Source of the DNA: JAAELZ01 sp965209105
GTDB taxonomy: Bacteria; Pseudomonadota; Gammaproteobacteria; Arenicellales; Poriferihabitantaceae
DNA length: 64,000 nucleotides
Assembly: GCA_965209105.1 (NCBI GenBank)
Contig: CBDBQB010000006.1
Span: 62,001 to 126,000, forward strand
Reading direction: 5' to 3'
The stretch's first letter is position 1, and every line of letters begins with the position of its first letter. Position numbers and translations under genes: made by a program. Positions 1 to 9,672 of this stretch are shown here, piece after piece. The notes beneath the pieces were generated by a model that ran no database searches, had not been told where the DNA came from, and saw only the letters and a list, made by a program, of their open reading frames with translations.

Positions 1-1959
1 CGCTGTGCCCGGTGCGGTATCGGCGCATTGATCGGCTGAATCAGGTATGCCATCGTTGTCCGCATCAGGATCACACCCCCTGTCATTTACAGCTGCACCG
101 GCAACCGTTTCGAGACACTGATCATTTGAATCTGCCACGCCGTCTGCGTCAGAATCGACCTCGCAGCCGGTCAATTCAATTTTAGCGCCTACCACGGTTG
201 AGGGGCATTGATCTTGAGAGTCGGCGACACCATCGCCATCACCATCATTTTCACAGCCTTTAGCCGTCACCAACGCGCCGACCGGCGTTGCGGGGCATCG
301 ATCATCTGCGTCAGAAATACCATCTTTGTCAGCATCCAGTTCACACCCGTTCGCATTGACAGTGCGACCGTTGGGTGTGTCCACGCACTGATCGGATTGA
401 TCTGCCACACCATCTTGATCATGGTCTAGGGCACAACCTTTTGGGTCTACGGGAATGTCCTTGGCTGTGTTGGCGCAGTGATCGCCACTGTCTACCACGC
501 CATCTTGATCCGCGTCGTGCTCACAGCCATCTTTTGTTACGATTGTGCCTGCCGCTGAATTTTTGCACTGATCATTTGAGTCGGTGACGCCATCATCATC
601 GCTGTCTATTTCACAGCCGTGTTCAGTAACTGTTACCCCTACTGGCGACTCAGCGCATTGATCCGCGCCATCTGCGATACCATCTTGATCCGTATCAAGT
701 TCACAGCCTGTGTTTGAGACGACAGTTTGTGCGGGCGTGGCGGGGCATTGGTCTTTGGAGTCGGCTACGCCGTCAGTGTCAGAATCCAACTCGCACCCGG
801 TTGCGTTGACACGGGCGTTTTCAGCGGTATTTTGGCAGCTGTCTAAGGAGTTGGTAACACCATCGTGATCATTATCTAACTCGCAACCGCTTTGATCTAT
901 TTCCGCTCCCGTTGGGGTGCTTGGGCACTGATCCACAGAATCGGCCACGCCGTCTGCATCGGTATCAGCCTCGCAGCCGTCTAGCCTAACGCGCGCGCCG
1001 CTGGACGTTTCAGCACATTGGTCAAGCGAATTAACAACACCGTCATGATCGTCGTCGGATTCGCAGCCATTAACGCCCACTTCCTTAGCGTCGGGTGTCG
1101 AGGGGCATAAATCCAAGGAATTCGTAACGCCGTCTTGATCGCTGTCCAGCTCGCAACCGATATGATTCACGCGGACACCTTGCGGTGTTTCCAAGCACTG
1201 ATCTTGCGAGTCGACCACAGAATCTTGATCTGAATCGAGCTCGCAGCCCTCGCTATCAACAATAAAATCAGGATGAGTGGTCGGGCAGCGATCTAAGGAA
1301 TTAACAATTCCATCGTTATCGCTATCGGCTTCGCAGCCATTTTGGGCAATTTTAATGCCTTGCTGAGAAGTGGGGCATTGGTCCTTTGAATCAACGATAC
1401 CGTCTTGATCAGAATCAAGCTCGCAGCCATAGCTGTCGACGGCCGCGTCTGCGGATGACTCAGGGCACTCATCTAACTGATCAGTGATGCCATCACTGTC
1501 TTCGTCATAGACGGGCGCAGGCTGGGTATCGGTTGGGCATTCTGGCTTCGCATTTAAATTTTCAGGCGCTTGCTCTAAAAACTGATTAAAGTCGGGTGCG
1601 ATTTGCTCGATAGGGGAAGGGCGCCAATCTGGATACCAATAGCGATTATTATAGTTGCGCTGATAGCGGTCATAATTTTGTTGAAATTGACGCTCGAAAT
1701 TTCTAGGTTGAAAAGTATTTCGAGAAGCATCATTGTCTATTGCACGTTGATTTCGCCGTTGTGCCTCGTATCGACGCTGCCAGTAGCGCCTTTCATCGTC
1801 ATACCATTGGTTTGCATTACGCTGTGCCGGCTCATGCATGTCCTGTGTGTTTTGCTGCATTTGTTGCTGATAGCTGCCGTTATTTTGGGCAAAAACTGCG
1901 GGGCTAAACAGTGTTGAAACACCAAGCAATAAAAGCAATTGTATCTTTCGCGTATACAT
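1..1959 (-). CDS. Secreted thrombospondin type-3 repeat protein (3' end beyond window)
   Basis: Reading leftward from ATG at 1959 there is one open frame to the window edge, at least 653 codons. Residues 1-24 form a signal peptide (MYTRK, a Leu-rich core, then PAVFA before QNN). Residues about 25-130 are rich in Gln, Asn, Arg and Tyr. From about residue 145 the protein is a string of near-identical 30-residue units of the form GCExDxDxDGVxDxxDQCPxT, one every 90 bases; 16 GCE-type positions are visible between about 1430 and 70. The DxDxDG pattern with two Cys per unit is the thrombospondin type-3 calcium-binding repeat, often found as a rigid periplasmic spacer before an OmpA-like domain. 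That end is not in the window, so anchoring is unknown. The repeat and secretion calls are firm, the role is not. Confidence 0.85.
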   Translation of the reverse strand, partial: MYTRKIQLLLLLGVSTLFSPAVFAQNNGSYQQQMQQNTQDMHEPAQRNANQWYDDERRYWQRRYEAQRRNQRAIDNDASRNTFQPRNFERQFQQNYDRYQRNYNNRYWYPDWRPSPIEQIAPDFNQFLEQAPENLNAKPECPTDTQPAPVYDEDSDGITDQLDECPESSADAAVDSYGCELDSDQDGIVDSKDQCPTSQQGIKIAQNGCEADSDNDGIVNSLDRCPTTHPDFIVDSEGCELDSDQDSVVDSQDQCLETPQGVRVNHIGCELDSDQDGVTNSLDLCPSTPDAKEVGVNGCESDDDHDGVVNSLDQCAETSSGARVRLDGCEADTDADGVADSVDQCPSTPTGAEIDQSGCELDNDHDGVTNSLDSCQNTAENARVNATGCELDSDTDGVADSKDQCPATPAQTVVSNTGCELDTDQDGIADGADQCAESPVGVTVTEHGCEIDSDDDGVTDSNDQCKNSAAGTIVTKDGCEHDADQDGVVDSGDHCANTAKDIPVDPKGCALDHDQDGVADQSDQCVDTPNGRTVNANGCELDADKDGISDADDRCPATPVGALVTAKGCENDGDGDGVADSQDQCPSTVVGAKIELTGCEVDSDADGVADSNDQCLETVAGAAVNDRGCDPDADNDGIPDSADQCADTAPGTA

Positions 1960-2047
1960 TAGGTTCCGTTTTACAATTAGATTTCGATCAAATAAGGATT
2001 ATACCCCAATCCGTCAGAGGGGTAATTAGCACAACAGCAGGAAGAAT

Positions 2048-2077
2048 CCTTGCGTGAATTTCTCACGCAAGGGTTTT
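2048..2077. terminator. Strong hairpin between SCP-2-like gene and repeat-protein gene
   Basis: A perfect 10-bp stem, CCTTGCGTGA and TCACGCAAGG with a 5-base loop, starts ten bases beyond the stop codon of the minus-strand SCP-2-like gene. The T tract (GTTTT) is on the + side, while the minus-strand side reads ATTCTT, so for the upstream gene it is an imperfect intrinsic terminator. It may equally protect mRNA 3' ends. Confidence 0.5.
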
Positions 2078-2086
2078 AGAAGCGGG

Positions 2087-2482
2087 TCAGGCGCGCGCCA
2101 TGACCGAAAAACTCTTGATAAAGGGCTTTGCCATACGCGGATCTTTAATCATAGCGCCATAATCACCGACGATGAATTTCATTTTCCCGGTGGTAAATGC
2201 TGCACCCAAGCCCATCATGCCCGGTGGTTTGCTGATCCATTTGTCCCACTGCGATTGGCTGGCACGGATATCCCAATTCATGTCTTGTCCGTCGTAACTT
2301 CCGGCGTCAGTCGCGATGCCGCCTTCAACAACCAATACGCCTGCGGGCGCATCGTCATCTGCAAAGCCATAGCCAATGACGCTATTAAAATCAATTTTGG
2401 CCAATGCGTCGCATAAGTCAGGTTCTTCGTTCCATTCTTCCATAAAGCTTTTCATCCAGTCGTCAGAAAATAATTCAATCAT
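2087..2482 (-). CDS. SCP-2 sterol-transfer-like domain protein
   Basis: A 131-residue single-domain protein. The pattern FSDDWMKSFMEEWN at the N-terminus, NSVIGYGF in the middle, MNWDIRA and the C-terminal GKMKFIVGDYGAMIKDP match the SCP-2-like family, small lipid- or sterol-carrier folds that bind hydrophobic ligands in the cytoplasm. There is no signal peptide or membrane segment. It stands alone, with its own 3' hairpin and a 266-base region shared with the divergent dynamin-like gene. The natural ligand cannot be read from the sequence. Confidence 0.7.
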   Translation of the reverse strand: MIELFSDDWMKSFMEEWNEEPDLCDALAKIDFNSVIGYGFADDDAPAGVLVVEGGIATDAGSYDGQDMNWDIRASQSQWDKWISKPPGMMGLGAAFTTGKMKFIVGDYGAMIKDPRMAKPFIKSFSVMARA

Positions 2483-2748
2483 CTTTTCTCCTAATTTGAT
2501 TTGTTATTGGTTAGTCGGCGTAGGGTTGTTAGATTGTTATTCCCATCTACAAATAGACAAGGAATATTTTGCTGCGCCTTGTACAAACAGCACTAGTGCT
2601 GTCACCATTCCAGTATCCCGTATATTGTGTAGTCGTACAAGCAGAAATTCGTAACGGTACGCTTAATTGCGTTTATGATAGAGGGGTTCTTTAGATAATT
2701 AATATGTGCCTACATCGATTGGCACTTCACCCAAAAGTTTGAAAAATT
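2483..2748. other. Divergent intergenic region (promoter region for both flanking genes)
   Basis: These 266 bases separate two divergently oriented genes, so both promoters should lie here. I find no pair of boxes good enough to name. A short inverted repeat, TGCC and GGCA around TACATCGATT, lies about 30 bases before the dynamin-like start and could bind a regulator. No open frame here looks coding. Confidence 0.35.
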
Positions 2749-4308
2749 ATGGCTTCGACTCCCATCAATTTACGCTTAAAGCTGCTGAAATCGCACTTGG
2801 CGTCCGAAAATTCTGTTTTGCTCGATTCAATCGCTACTTTCCGAAAATTAGACAAGGTCGGATATGCCACTGGATTACTTAAAAAGAACGATTCCTTTGC
2901 CATGCAAATCCCATGGTGGCCACTTATTTCGGTGTTGGGAACTTATTCTGCAGGCAAATCTACCTTTATCAATCACTATATTGGTGAACGTATTCAACGC
3001 AGCGGAAATCAGGCCGTTGACGATAAGTTCACGGTTTTGTGTTACAGCGAGGAAACCACCTATCACGCGCTGCCGGGGGTGGCGCTCGATTCTGATCCAC
3101 GTTTTCCGTTTTATCGTATCAGTGAAGAAATAGAGCAGGTCATGCAGGGAGAGGGCAGTAAGGTTGATGCCTATCTGCAGTTAAAAACGGCGGCAAGCGA
3201 GGCCTTGCGGGGAAAAATCATCATTGATTCGCCGGGTTTCGACGCCGATAAACAACGCGACTCGACGTTAAAAATAAGCGATCATATTATTGATCTTTCA
3301 GACTTGGTTATTGTGTTTTTCGACGCCCGTCATCCTGAGCCCGGCGCGATGCGCGATACGTTGGATCATTTGGTGTCTGCAACGATTTCACGCGATGATT
3401 CGAGCAAGTTTTTGTATGTCTTGAATCAAATTGACACCGCCGCAAAAGAAGACAATGCTGAAAATGTCGTGGCAGCTTGGCAGCGCGCCTTGGGCGAGCG
3501 TGGCTTAAGTGCTGGGCGGTTTTATACTATTTATAGCCCAGATGCTGCCAACTCGATAGAGGATGATGCCTTGCGCCAACGATTCGAGCGCAAGCGAGAC
3601 ATCGATTTAGGAGACATCCACAGCCGAATGGATCAAATTGGCGTAGAACGTGCCTACCGGATTATTGCTTCTTTGGATAATACTGCCCGAGATATAGAAG
3701 GCCGCGCGATTCCACTACTGACCGAGTTGATGACTAAATGGCGAAAAAGAACCGCGATGCTCGACCTACTTGGCTGGTCAGTGCTTGGCTATTTATTTTA
3801 TAAAGCCGGTTGGATCGACGGCGTGATCGAAGGGCGTGGTGTCAATTTGTTTGGCGGCGCGATAAGCCTAAGTGTATGGTTGGCTGGGGGGCTAATGCTC
3901 CTGATATTTCTATTCTGGCATATGCTTTCGCGAGCCATGATCGCCAGTAGTTTTAATCGTACGGTCAACAAAGCGCAGGCATTTATAGGCAATAAACTCG
4001 ATGTGCGCAACGCCTTTAGACGCAGCACTAATTTTTATAATTCAATATTTAGCTTCCGTCCTCGCGGCTGGAATTTTTTGAATCGTAGCCGTATCAATAA
4101 AATTCGCGAAGAAGCAGATACCTTTGTTCAGAATTTAAATGATCGATATACCAACCCGTCAGGGCAAAGCATGATTGACGTGCAACGAATTGCATCAGCA
4201 GAAAATGATCCGAAAGCAGAAAGTAAAGCCGCTAAGCTGACGAAAGCGAAGAGCAAGGGTGCTAAGAAACCGCTAGCAAAGAAAATGCCTACTAAGAAAA
4301 CGAATTAA
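2749..4308 (+). CDS. Dynamin-like membrane GTPase with lysine-rich tail
   Basis: 519 residues. GTPase motifs are clear: P-loop GTYSAGKST at 64-72, switch-type DSPGFD at 160-165 and the guanine-specificity motif NQID at 226-229. Residues about 337-393 hold two hydrophobic segments joined by a short loop, which should insert into the membrane. The last 30 residues are almost only Lys, Ala, Ser and Thr, like the histone-H1-type tails of some bacterial proteins. Overall this is the layout of bacterial dynamin-superfamily GTPases, which remodel or protect membranes. The lysine tail could touch DNA, RNA or acidic lipid. The next gene on the opposite strand, ParA-like, ends in a similar tail. Confidence 0.75.
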   Translation: MASTPINLRLKLLKSHLASENSVLLDSIATFRKLDKVGYATGLLKKNDSFAMQIPWWPLISVLGTYSAGKSTFINHYIGERIQRSGNQAVDDKFTVLCYSEETTYHALPGVALDSDPRFPFYRISEEIEQVMQGEGSKVDAYLQLKTAASEALRGKIIIDSPGFDADKQRDSTLKISDHIIDLSDLVIVFFDARHPEPGAMRDTLDHLVSATISRDDSSKFLYVLNQIDTAAKEDNAENVVAAWQRALGERGLSAGRFYTIYSPDAANSIEDDALRQRFERKRDIDLGDIHSRMDQIGVERAYRIIASLDNTARDIEGRAIPLLTELMTKWRKRTAMLDLLGWSVLGYLFYKAGWIDGVIEGRGVNLFGGAISLSVWLAGGLMLLIFLFWHMLSRAMIASSFNRTVNKAQAFIGNKLDVRNAFRRSTNFYNSIFSFRPRGWNFLNRSRINKIREEADTFVQNLNDRYTNPSGQSMIDVQRIASAENDPKAESKAAKLTKAKSKGAKKPLAKKMPTKKTN

Positions 4309-4324
4309 GGCAGTCCAATTGGCC

Positions 4325-4342
4325 AGTTCAGTGCGCTGAACT
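4325..4342. terminator. Short hairpin between convergent genes
   Basis: A perfect 7-bp stem (AGTTCAG, loop TGCG, CTGAACT) sits between the convergent 3' ends of the dynamin-like and ParA-like genes. It lacks a T tract on either side, so termination is only suggested by its placement. Confidence 0.3.
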
Positions 4343-4351
4343 AGAAGTGCG

Positions 4352-5051
4352 CTAGCGTTTTTTCGCAGATTTTCTTTTGCTCGCTTTTTTCTTCGGCGCT
4401 GCTTTTACTCGGCGTCTTAGGGGATAAAGCGCACGTGCAAAGAAAAGAAACTCTGCGGCCGCTTTGCTGCGAGGCTGTAATTCAAAGATCCCTTGGCCTT
4501 CGCTGAAAGAGCGGCGGAAACCCAGACGTTGACTGAGCATTTTACGCAGGACAGTGATGCCAGATAGCTGTTTAAGCACAGCGAAAGTTTCACGGGTTTC
4601 CGTGACTGAATGATGTGTATCGGCTCCGATTAATGAAGGTGACGACTTCAAGGCCTGGTTTTGTCTCTAGCGTGTCGAGATATTTCAGGAAGCGTTGTAA
4701 TGACCAAACATCGGATTGACTCGGTAAAACAGGGATTATGATGCGATCTGCTGCGCGGTATGCCTTGCGGACTGCATTCATGTCTGAATTGCCAATATCA
4801 ACCAACACTTCAGTGTGAGATTTGCCAGCCTCAATGAGCTTCTCATAGACCTTGGTTTTTGGGGAAAGCACCTTCAATACGGGTTGATGGTTATCTTCAG
4901 CGCGGAAATCTGAAGCGTCGGCGAGCGTTTGTTGAGGGTCTAAATCAAAGATTGCCGTGGTGAAATCTTGCGTTAATAACCAGACTGCTAGATTAAAGGA
5001 GGTCGTGCTCTTGCCCGAGCCCCCTTTGAAACTCCCGATTACCGTGATCAT
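4352..5051 (-). pseudogene. ParA/MinD-like ATPase, interrupted by one +1 frameshift
   Basis: The first 153-codon frame (5051 to 4590) starts MITVIGSFKGGSGKSTTSFN, the deviant Walker A of ParA/MinD ATPases, followed by a DLDPQQ motif near residue 38 and the LVDIGNSD switch near 85. At about 4625 one extra base switches the frame: FINR is followed in the other frame by ADTHHSVTETRETFAVLKQL, exactly the continuation expected for ParA, which then runs to 4352. Removing that base restores one protein of about 230 residues with a Lys/Arg-rich tail (KAAPKKKASKRKSAKKR). ParA proteins position chromosomes, plasmids or protein clusters. No partner ParB is nearby. It is either a broken gene or a sequencing error. 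Confidence 0.75.
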
Positions 5052-5085
5052 GCTATACCCTTTAAAGAATTTAAATTAACGACCC

Positions 5086-5113
5086 AGAAAAACGGCTCCT
5101 TTAAGGAGCCGTT
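5086..5113 (-). terminator. Rho-independent terminator
   Basis: On the minus strand an 11-bp perfect stem built from AACGGCTCCTT and its complement, with a one-base loop, is followed directly by TTTTT. It lies 12 bases beyond the stop codon of the secreted Asp/Asn/Tyr-rich gene and is a strong intrinsic terminator for it. Confidence 0.85.
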
Positions 5114-5125
5114 GGTAGATTAGGC

Positions 5126-5692
5126 CTATCGGCATTCCACCGCTTTATTTCTGTTTTGATTTGAACGTCGTTGTTGTTGCTCAGGTGTGCGAGACATGCG
5201 TGGACCGCGATTACTAGAGTAATTTCTCCAGTAGTCATCATTGTATCGATCGTTGCGTCGACTGCGATTGTCCCCACGATAGCGGCCATTGTCGCTATAG
5301 CGATCATAGTCACGGTATCGATTGTCGTAACGGCCGTCGTAATTACCGTCAAAATCACTGTCAAAATTCGTGTTCATGTCAAAGTTAAATCGACCCCGTC
5401 CATTGCCATCACCGAAGAAATCTCCACCATCAAATTCATCGAAGATGTAATCATTACTGTCATCGTCAAAATAACGATAGCGCCAGTAATTGGGCTCCCA
5501 CTCATCATATTGTCTCCAACGTTCACGCCCATAGCCCCGATTGTTGCGAGCATTGGAGCCATAACGATAGTAATCGTCGTCGTTGTCGAACCAATCAAAG
5601 GGGCCGCCAAAGTCAAATGCCGCGCTGGCGCTACTCGAAGCGCTTAGCATTGCTGCGATAAAAGAGTAAGTGAGGAGTGATTTAAGTTTCAT
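5126..5692 (-). CDS. Secreted Asp/Asn/Tyr/Arg-rich low-complexity protein
   Basis: The frame is open well upstream, but the start at 5692 (MKLKSLLTYS) is preferred: it has an AAGGTAA ribosome site just before it and begins a typical signal peptide ending in SASA. That gives 188 residues. The mature part opens AFDFGGPFDWFDNDDDYYRY and is then dominated by Asp, Asn, Arg, Tyr, Gly and Phe with no stable-domain look. Small exported proteins of this composition include sulfur-globule envelope proteins and other extracellular coat proteins; the resemblance is one of composition only. A strong terminator follows. Upstream, the same frame continues into a lysine-rich stretch, treated here as a separate damaged gene. 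Confidence 0.6.
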   Translation of the reverse strand: MKLKSLLTYSFIAAMLSASSSASAAFDFGGPFDWFDNDDDYYRYGSNARNNRGYGRERWRQYDEWEPNYWRYRYFDDDSNDYIFDEFDGGDFFGDGNGRGRFNFDMNTNFDSDFDGNYDGRYDNRYRDYDRYSDNGRYRGDNRSRRNDRYNDDYWRNYSSNRGPRMSRTPEQQQRRSNQNRNKAVECR

Positions 5693-6237
5693 GGTATTAC
5701 CTTGTCTAAATGATAAATAATTGAAGTTGCTGTCTGTGCTGCCTTCATTTAGGCGTATGCCTTTACGCTTCGCTGGCTTTGCGCTTGCACGCTTGACCGC
5801 TGGTTTCTGATTGACTTTCTTGCGATTAACTTTGCTAGATTTTGTCGAAGCTTTATTTTTAGTCACAGCCTTTTGGCTGGCGCGTTTCTTACTAATCTTT
5901 TTGGCCGCAGGCTTTCTCTGAGCACTGCTAGGTTTAGCCGTCGTGCTGGCAGATGACTTAGTGGTTTTGCGAGGCAGATGATTTCTTAGCCGTACTTTCA
6001 GGGGCGATGATTTTTTTAGTTTTGGCTTTAGGGTTTGACCGTCGACCTTGCCTTTACGTCCTCAGCTGCCTTCATTTCTCTTTTCTGGCGGTTCGTCAAG
6101 CGCGGGGCTAGGTCGGGCTTAGCCTGTTCCTCCGCTGCCTTCATCTCTCTCTTCTGACGGTTCGTCAAGCGTGGGCTAGGTTCGGACTTAGCTTGTTCCT
6201 CTGCCTCCTTCATTTCTCTCTTTTGGCGATTCGTCAT
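5693..6237 (-). pseudogene. Lysine-rich protein with three TNRQKREMK repeats, frameshifted
   Basis: The frame 6237 to 6028 encodes three tandem units of about 23 residues built on TNRQKREMKAAEEQAK. The units differ mostly at third codon positions (AAT/AAC, CGC/CGT, CAA/CAG, GCA/GCG/GCT), which argues that this frame is or was translated. A +1 base near 6030 and another near 5970 then break it; removing them extends the protein through a Lys/Ala/Ser/Thr-rich histone-H1-like region to about 5700. It could be a gene of its own starting at ATG 6237, or the C-terminal tail of the RND permease, whose frame differs by one base at the junction. Charged repeats like this may be a coiled coil or a nucleic-acid contact. 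Confidence 0.5.
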
Positions 6238-9200
6238 CCGAGGCTAGCCTCGAGTAGCGATGCACTTTAGCTTTTTTGCTGCTTGGTTTTGTGGTCTTTT
6301 TTAAAATCGTTTTTAGGCTTTTCTCCACCCCATCAAGCGTGGTTTCGTCCTGAGGGATGTCGGCACACAAGGCATCAGACCATGAGTCGCAACCCATTGG
6401 AATGACGATCAGGGTTAACAGCGTTGCAATGGAGACACCAAAGAACAGCGATACCGCCATACCCTGAAAAATCGGATCCGATAAAATCACCGCCGACCCC
6501 ACCCATCAAGGCGAGTGCAGTGATGATAATTGGACGCATTCGGGCTTGACCCGCGAGCGCGAGCGCCTCTCTAGGCGCCATGCCTCCACGAATTGCATTC
6601 TGCGCGAAATCGACCAGCAATATGGAGTTCCGTACCACGATGCCCGCCAGAGCGATAAAGCCTATCATTGAAGTGGCGGTGAATTCTGCGCCCATCACCC
6701 AGTGGCCAATCATGATACCAATCATGGTCAGAGGAATAGGGCTGATGATAATAAGCGGCACCCGGAAATTCCCAAACTCCCAGACGATCAAAATATAAAT
6801 GAGTAGCAATGCACCTGCGAAGGCAATACCCATGTCACGGAAAGTGATAAAGGTAACGCGCCACTCGCCATCCCACTTAAAATCCGAGACGTCGTCATTT
6901 TCCGGCGGAGATACACAGTTTCAGACATCGCTTGTCCGTCGGGGCTCACGTAATCTTCAAGCAGGCCCGGATCACCAAACATGCCGCCATTGATTTTCAA
7001 AAATTCCGTAGACGGGCGCGGCCAAATCACCTATTGACTCTGAAACAACATACTCAACAGCGCGCAAATCTTTGTGGTAGACAACAGGATCATCTAAACT
7101 TGCTTAAACTCACCCAATTCAAACAGTGGCACCATCGTTCCGTTAGAAGTCGGAATAGGCATATTGATAATATTGCCGGTAAGCGCGCGCTCAGAATGAG
7201 GCGACTGAAGAATAATCTTGATGGGTTCAGTTGAGTGCGGCTCTTTAATGTCACCGACCACAAAGCCGCCCATTGCCAGCGCGATACTTTGATTGATGGA
7301 CTCAACGGTAACACCTTTTTGCATTGCCCTATCAATATCAACTTGGAACTCGGTAATGTAGTGGGGTGCTTCGACATAGTTATCGACATCACCCATATAT
7401 TTGGCTTCTTCAAATTTCAGGGTTAAGTCCTGCGCCGACTTGCCGGCGAATTTCCGCCGTCGGGCCATAAATTTCTGCCACGTTGGTCTGTAATACCGGC
7501 GGCCCAGGGGGCATTTCCGCAACCGTGATGCGGGCGCCTAATTGTTTGGCCAAAGGGGTCAGTATATTGCGGGTATCGGTGGCAATGTCATGACTGTTTC
7601 TGTCCCGATCTCCCTTGTCCAGTAATTTGATCTGGATATCGGCTTGCCACGGTTGCTGGCGAAGATAGTAATGACGCACCATACCGTTGAAGTTATACGG
7701 CGATGCAGTGCCTACATAAGATTGCAAATCTATAATTTCAGGCACTTGCTCGCGGACGGCACTAAGCAATGCTTGTGTGACGCTGGCAGTTTTGAGTAGG
7801 GAGGTGCCCGCCGGCATATTGACCACGACATTATATTCAGGCTTGTTGTCGTAGGGCATCATCTTGACCGTCACCGAATGGGTGTAGAACAAGAAAACGG
7901 ATAGGCCCCATACCACCAGTATACCGAGGAGTGTTAGCCAAGAGATCAAGCGGTTACCGAGCAGGGTATGGATCAGTTTGCTATAAAATTTCCCAACCCG
8001 CGCTTGGAAACGCTCTTCTTTTTCTTCAGCCTTATGCAGCGTTTTCATTGAAGGGCGAAGTTTGTATGTGAGCCAGGGCGTAAACGCGAAGGCCGCGAAT
8101 AAGGAGTACATGATCGCGATGGAACCCAATGCTGGAATCGGCATCATGTATGGCCCCATCATGCCACCAACAAAGGCCATTGGCAGCAGGGCAGCGATAA
8201 CGGTAAACGTTGCGACGATGGTTGGGTTACCAACCTCGCGCACTGCATCGATGGCAACCTCGACCGTGGTATTGCCTGCCATCAGCCAGCGCCGATATAT
8301 ATTTTCCACCACCACTATCGCATCATCGACCAGAATACCGATCGAGAAGATCAGGGCGAATAGGCTGACGCGATCTATCGTAAAGCCGGTCATCCACGCC
8401 GCGAAAACGGTAAACAGAATAACAATCGGAATAATCACCAGTGTGACAATTGCTGGGCGGCAGCCCCAAAAACAACCAGACCAATAAAGTCACCACGCCG
8501 GTTGCGACAAACAGCTTGAACAATAATTCATTGACTTTATTTTCGGCGGATTTACCGTAATCGCGCGTCACGGTCACATTGACATTATCGGGTATCAAAT
8601 ATCCCTTGAGGCTTTCAACGCGTTCAATAATCTTCTTGGTGACAGAAATACCATTGCTGCCTTTGATTTTAGAAAAAGGCCACGGTGACAGCCGGCGCGC
8701 CGTGTGCAGGCTGATCGCCTTCGTAGGCAAGGCCCGTATAGTGTTGGACAATATTGGAAAGTTTCTGACGGGCCACCAATGACATCGGCAATGTCGGCGA
8801 GAAAGATCGGCCCGCCGTTGGCAACGCCCACGACTAATTTAGAGACATCCGCCGCATTGCTCAGGAAGCTGCCTGAATAAACGCGAAAGCTGGCGTTACC
8901 GAGTTCATAGCTGCCGGCTTCAAGCTCGCTGTTGGCTGACCGAATGGCTTGCGCGACTTGGCTGATGCTGAGATTGTAGCTGGCCAATCTCGGAATACTG
9001 ACTTCTACACGAACTTGCTCTTCGCGTCCGCCGACGATAAAACCCGGGCCGGTATTGGGCAATTCTTTAACATTTTGCAGAATATCGCTGGCGAGCTTGC
9101 GCAGAATTGAATCGTCGACTTGATTGGACCAAAGGGTAAACGTCACTGCGGGCACATCGTCGATCGCCTTAGGTTTGACCAAGGGCATGCTCGCGCCCGC

Positions 9201-9614
9201 GGGGACAATATCCATATTGGATTGGATTTTGTCGTACAACTTAACCAAAGACGGCCCCATTTCTTCGCCGACTTCATATTGCACTGTGACCATGGCTTGA
9301 CCGCGACGCGAAGCCGAGTAGACGTGTTCGACGCCTTCAATCTCGCTCATGACCCGTTCCAAAGGCGACGCTACTTGCTTAGAAGTCTGTTCTGCCGAAG
9401 CGCCGGGGTAAGCGACAAAGATATCGACCATGGGCACCGATATTTGTGGGTCTTCCTGTCTGGGTGTGAGGAAAAACCCCAATAAACCAACGGCCAGGGA
9501 AACGACGAGTAAGATGGGTGAAAGCGGCGAGGTTATAAACGCCCGCGCCATATTTCCCGCGATACCTAAATTAGCTTGCGTGGCAGAAACGTCGTTGTTT
9601 GTTTGTTGGCTCAT
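6238..9614 (-). pseudogene. RND multidrug efflux permease, broken by multiple indels
   Basis: The start (MSQQTNNDVSATQ at 9614) and 290 codons are intact: first membrane helix, then periplasmic porter domain with the typical VAYPGASAEQ. After FQY near 8750 the frame changes repeatedly, yet protein homology continues across the joins: near 8750 (+1 T), 8675 (+1 T), 8465 (+1 G), 7446 (+1), 7096 (-1), 6995 (+1 A), 6905 (-1) and 6499 (+1 G). Recognisable blocks include SIGILVDDAIVVVENIYRRW, the GDPGLLEDYV loop and the final helices ending LTLIVIPMGC. Corrected, it would be a roughly 1,070-residue inner-membrane proton-driven exporter pairing with the adaptor gene 58 bases upstream. Most junctions lie in short homopolymers, so error is possible; the density is high for error alone. 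Confidence 0.8.
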
Positions 9615-9672
9615 GTCTAGCGGTTAATCCTAATATTTTTATTGGGTGACGGTGGGCTTGCGTTGGGCAAGT

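Noticed and set aside
1..1500. Regular 90-base periodicity that could suggest a repeat array or CRISPR
   Set aside because: The repeats differ at the nucleotide level, have no spacers and translate on the minus strand into uniform cysteine-containing calcium-binding repeats, so they are coding.
5171..5647. 158-codon plus-strand frame rich in Ile and Val
   Set aside because: It is the antisense of the Asp/Asn/Tyr-rich secreted gene; its composition follows from the repeated GAT/AAT codons of the real gene.
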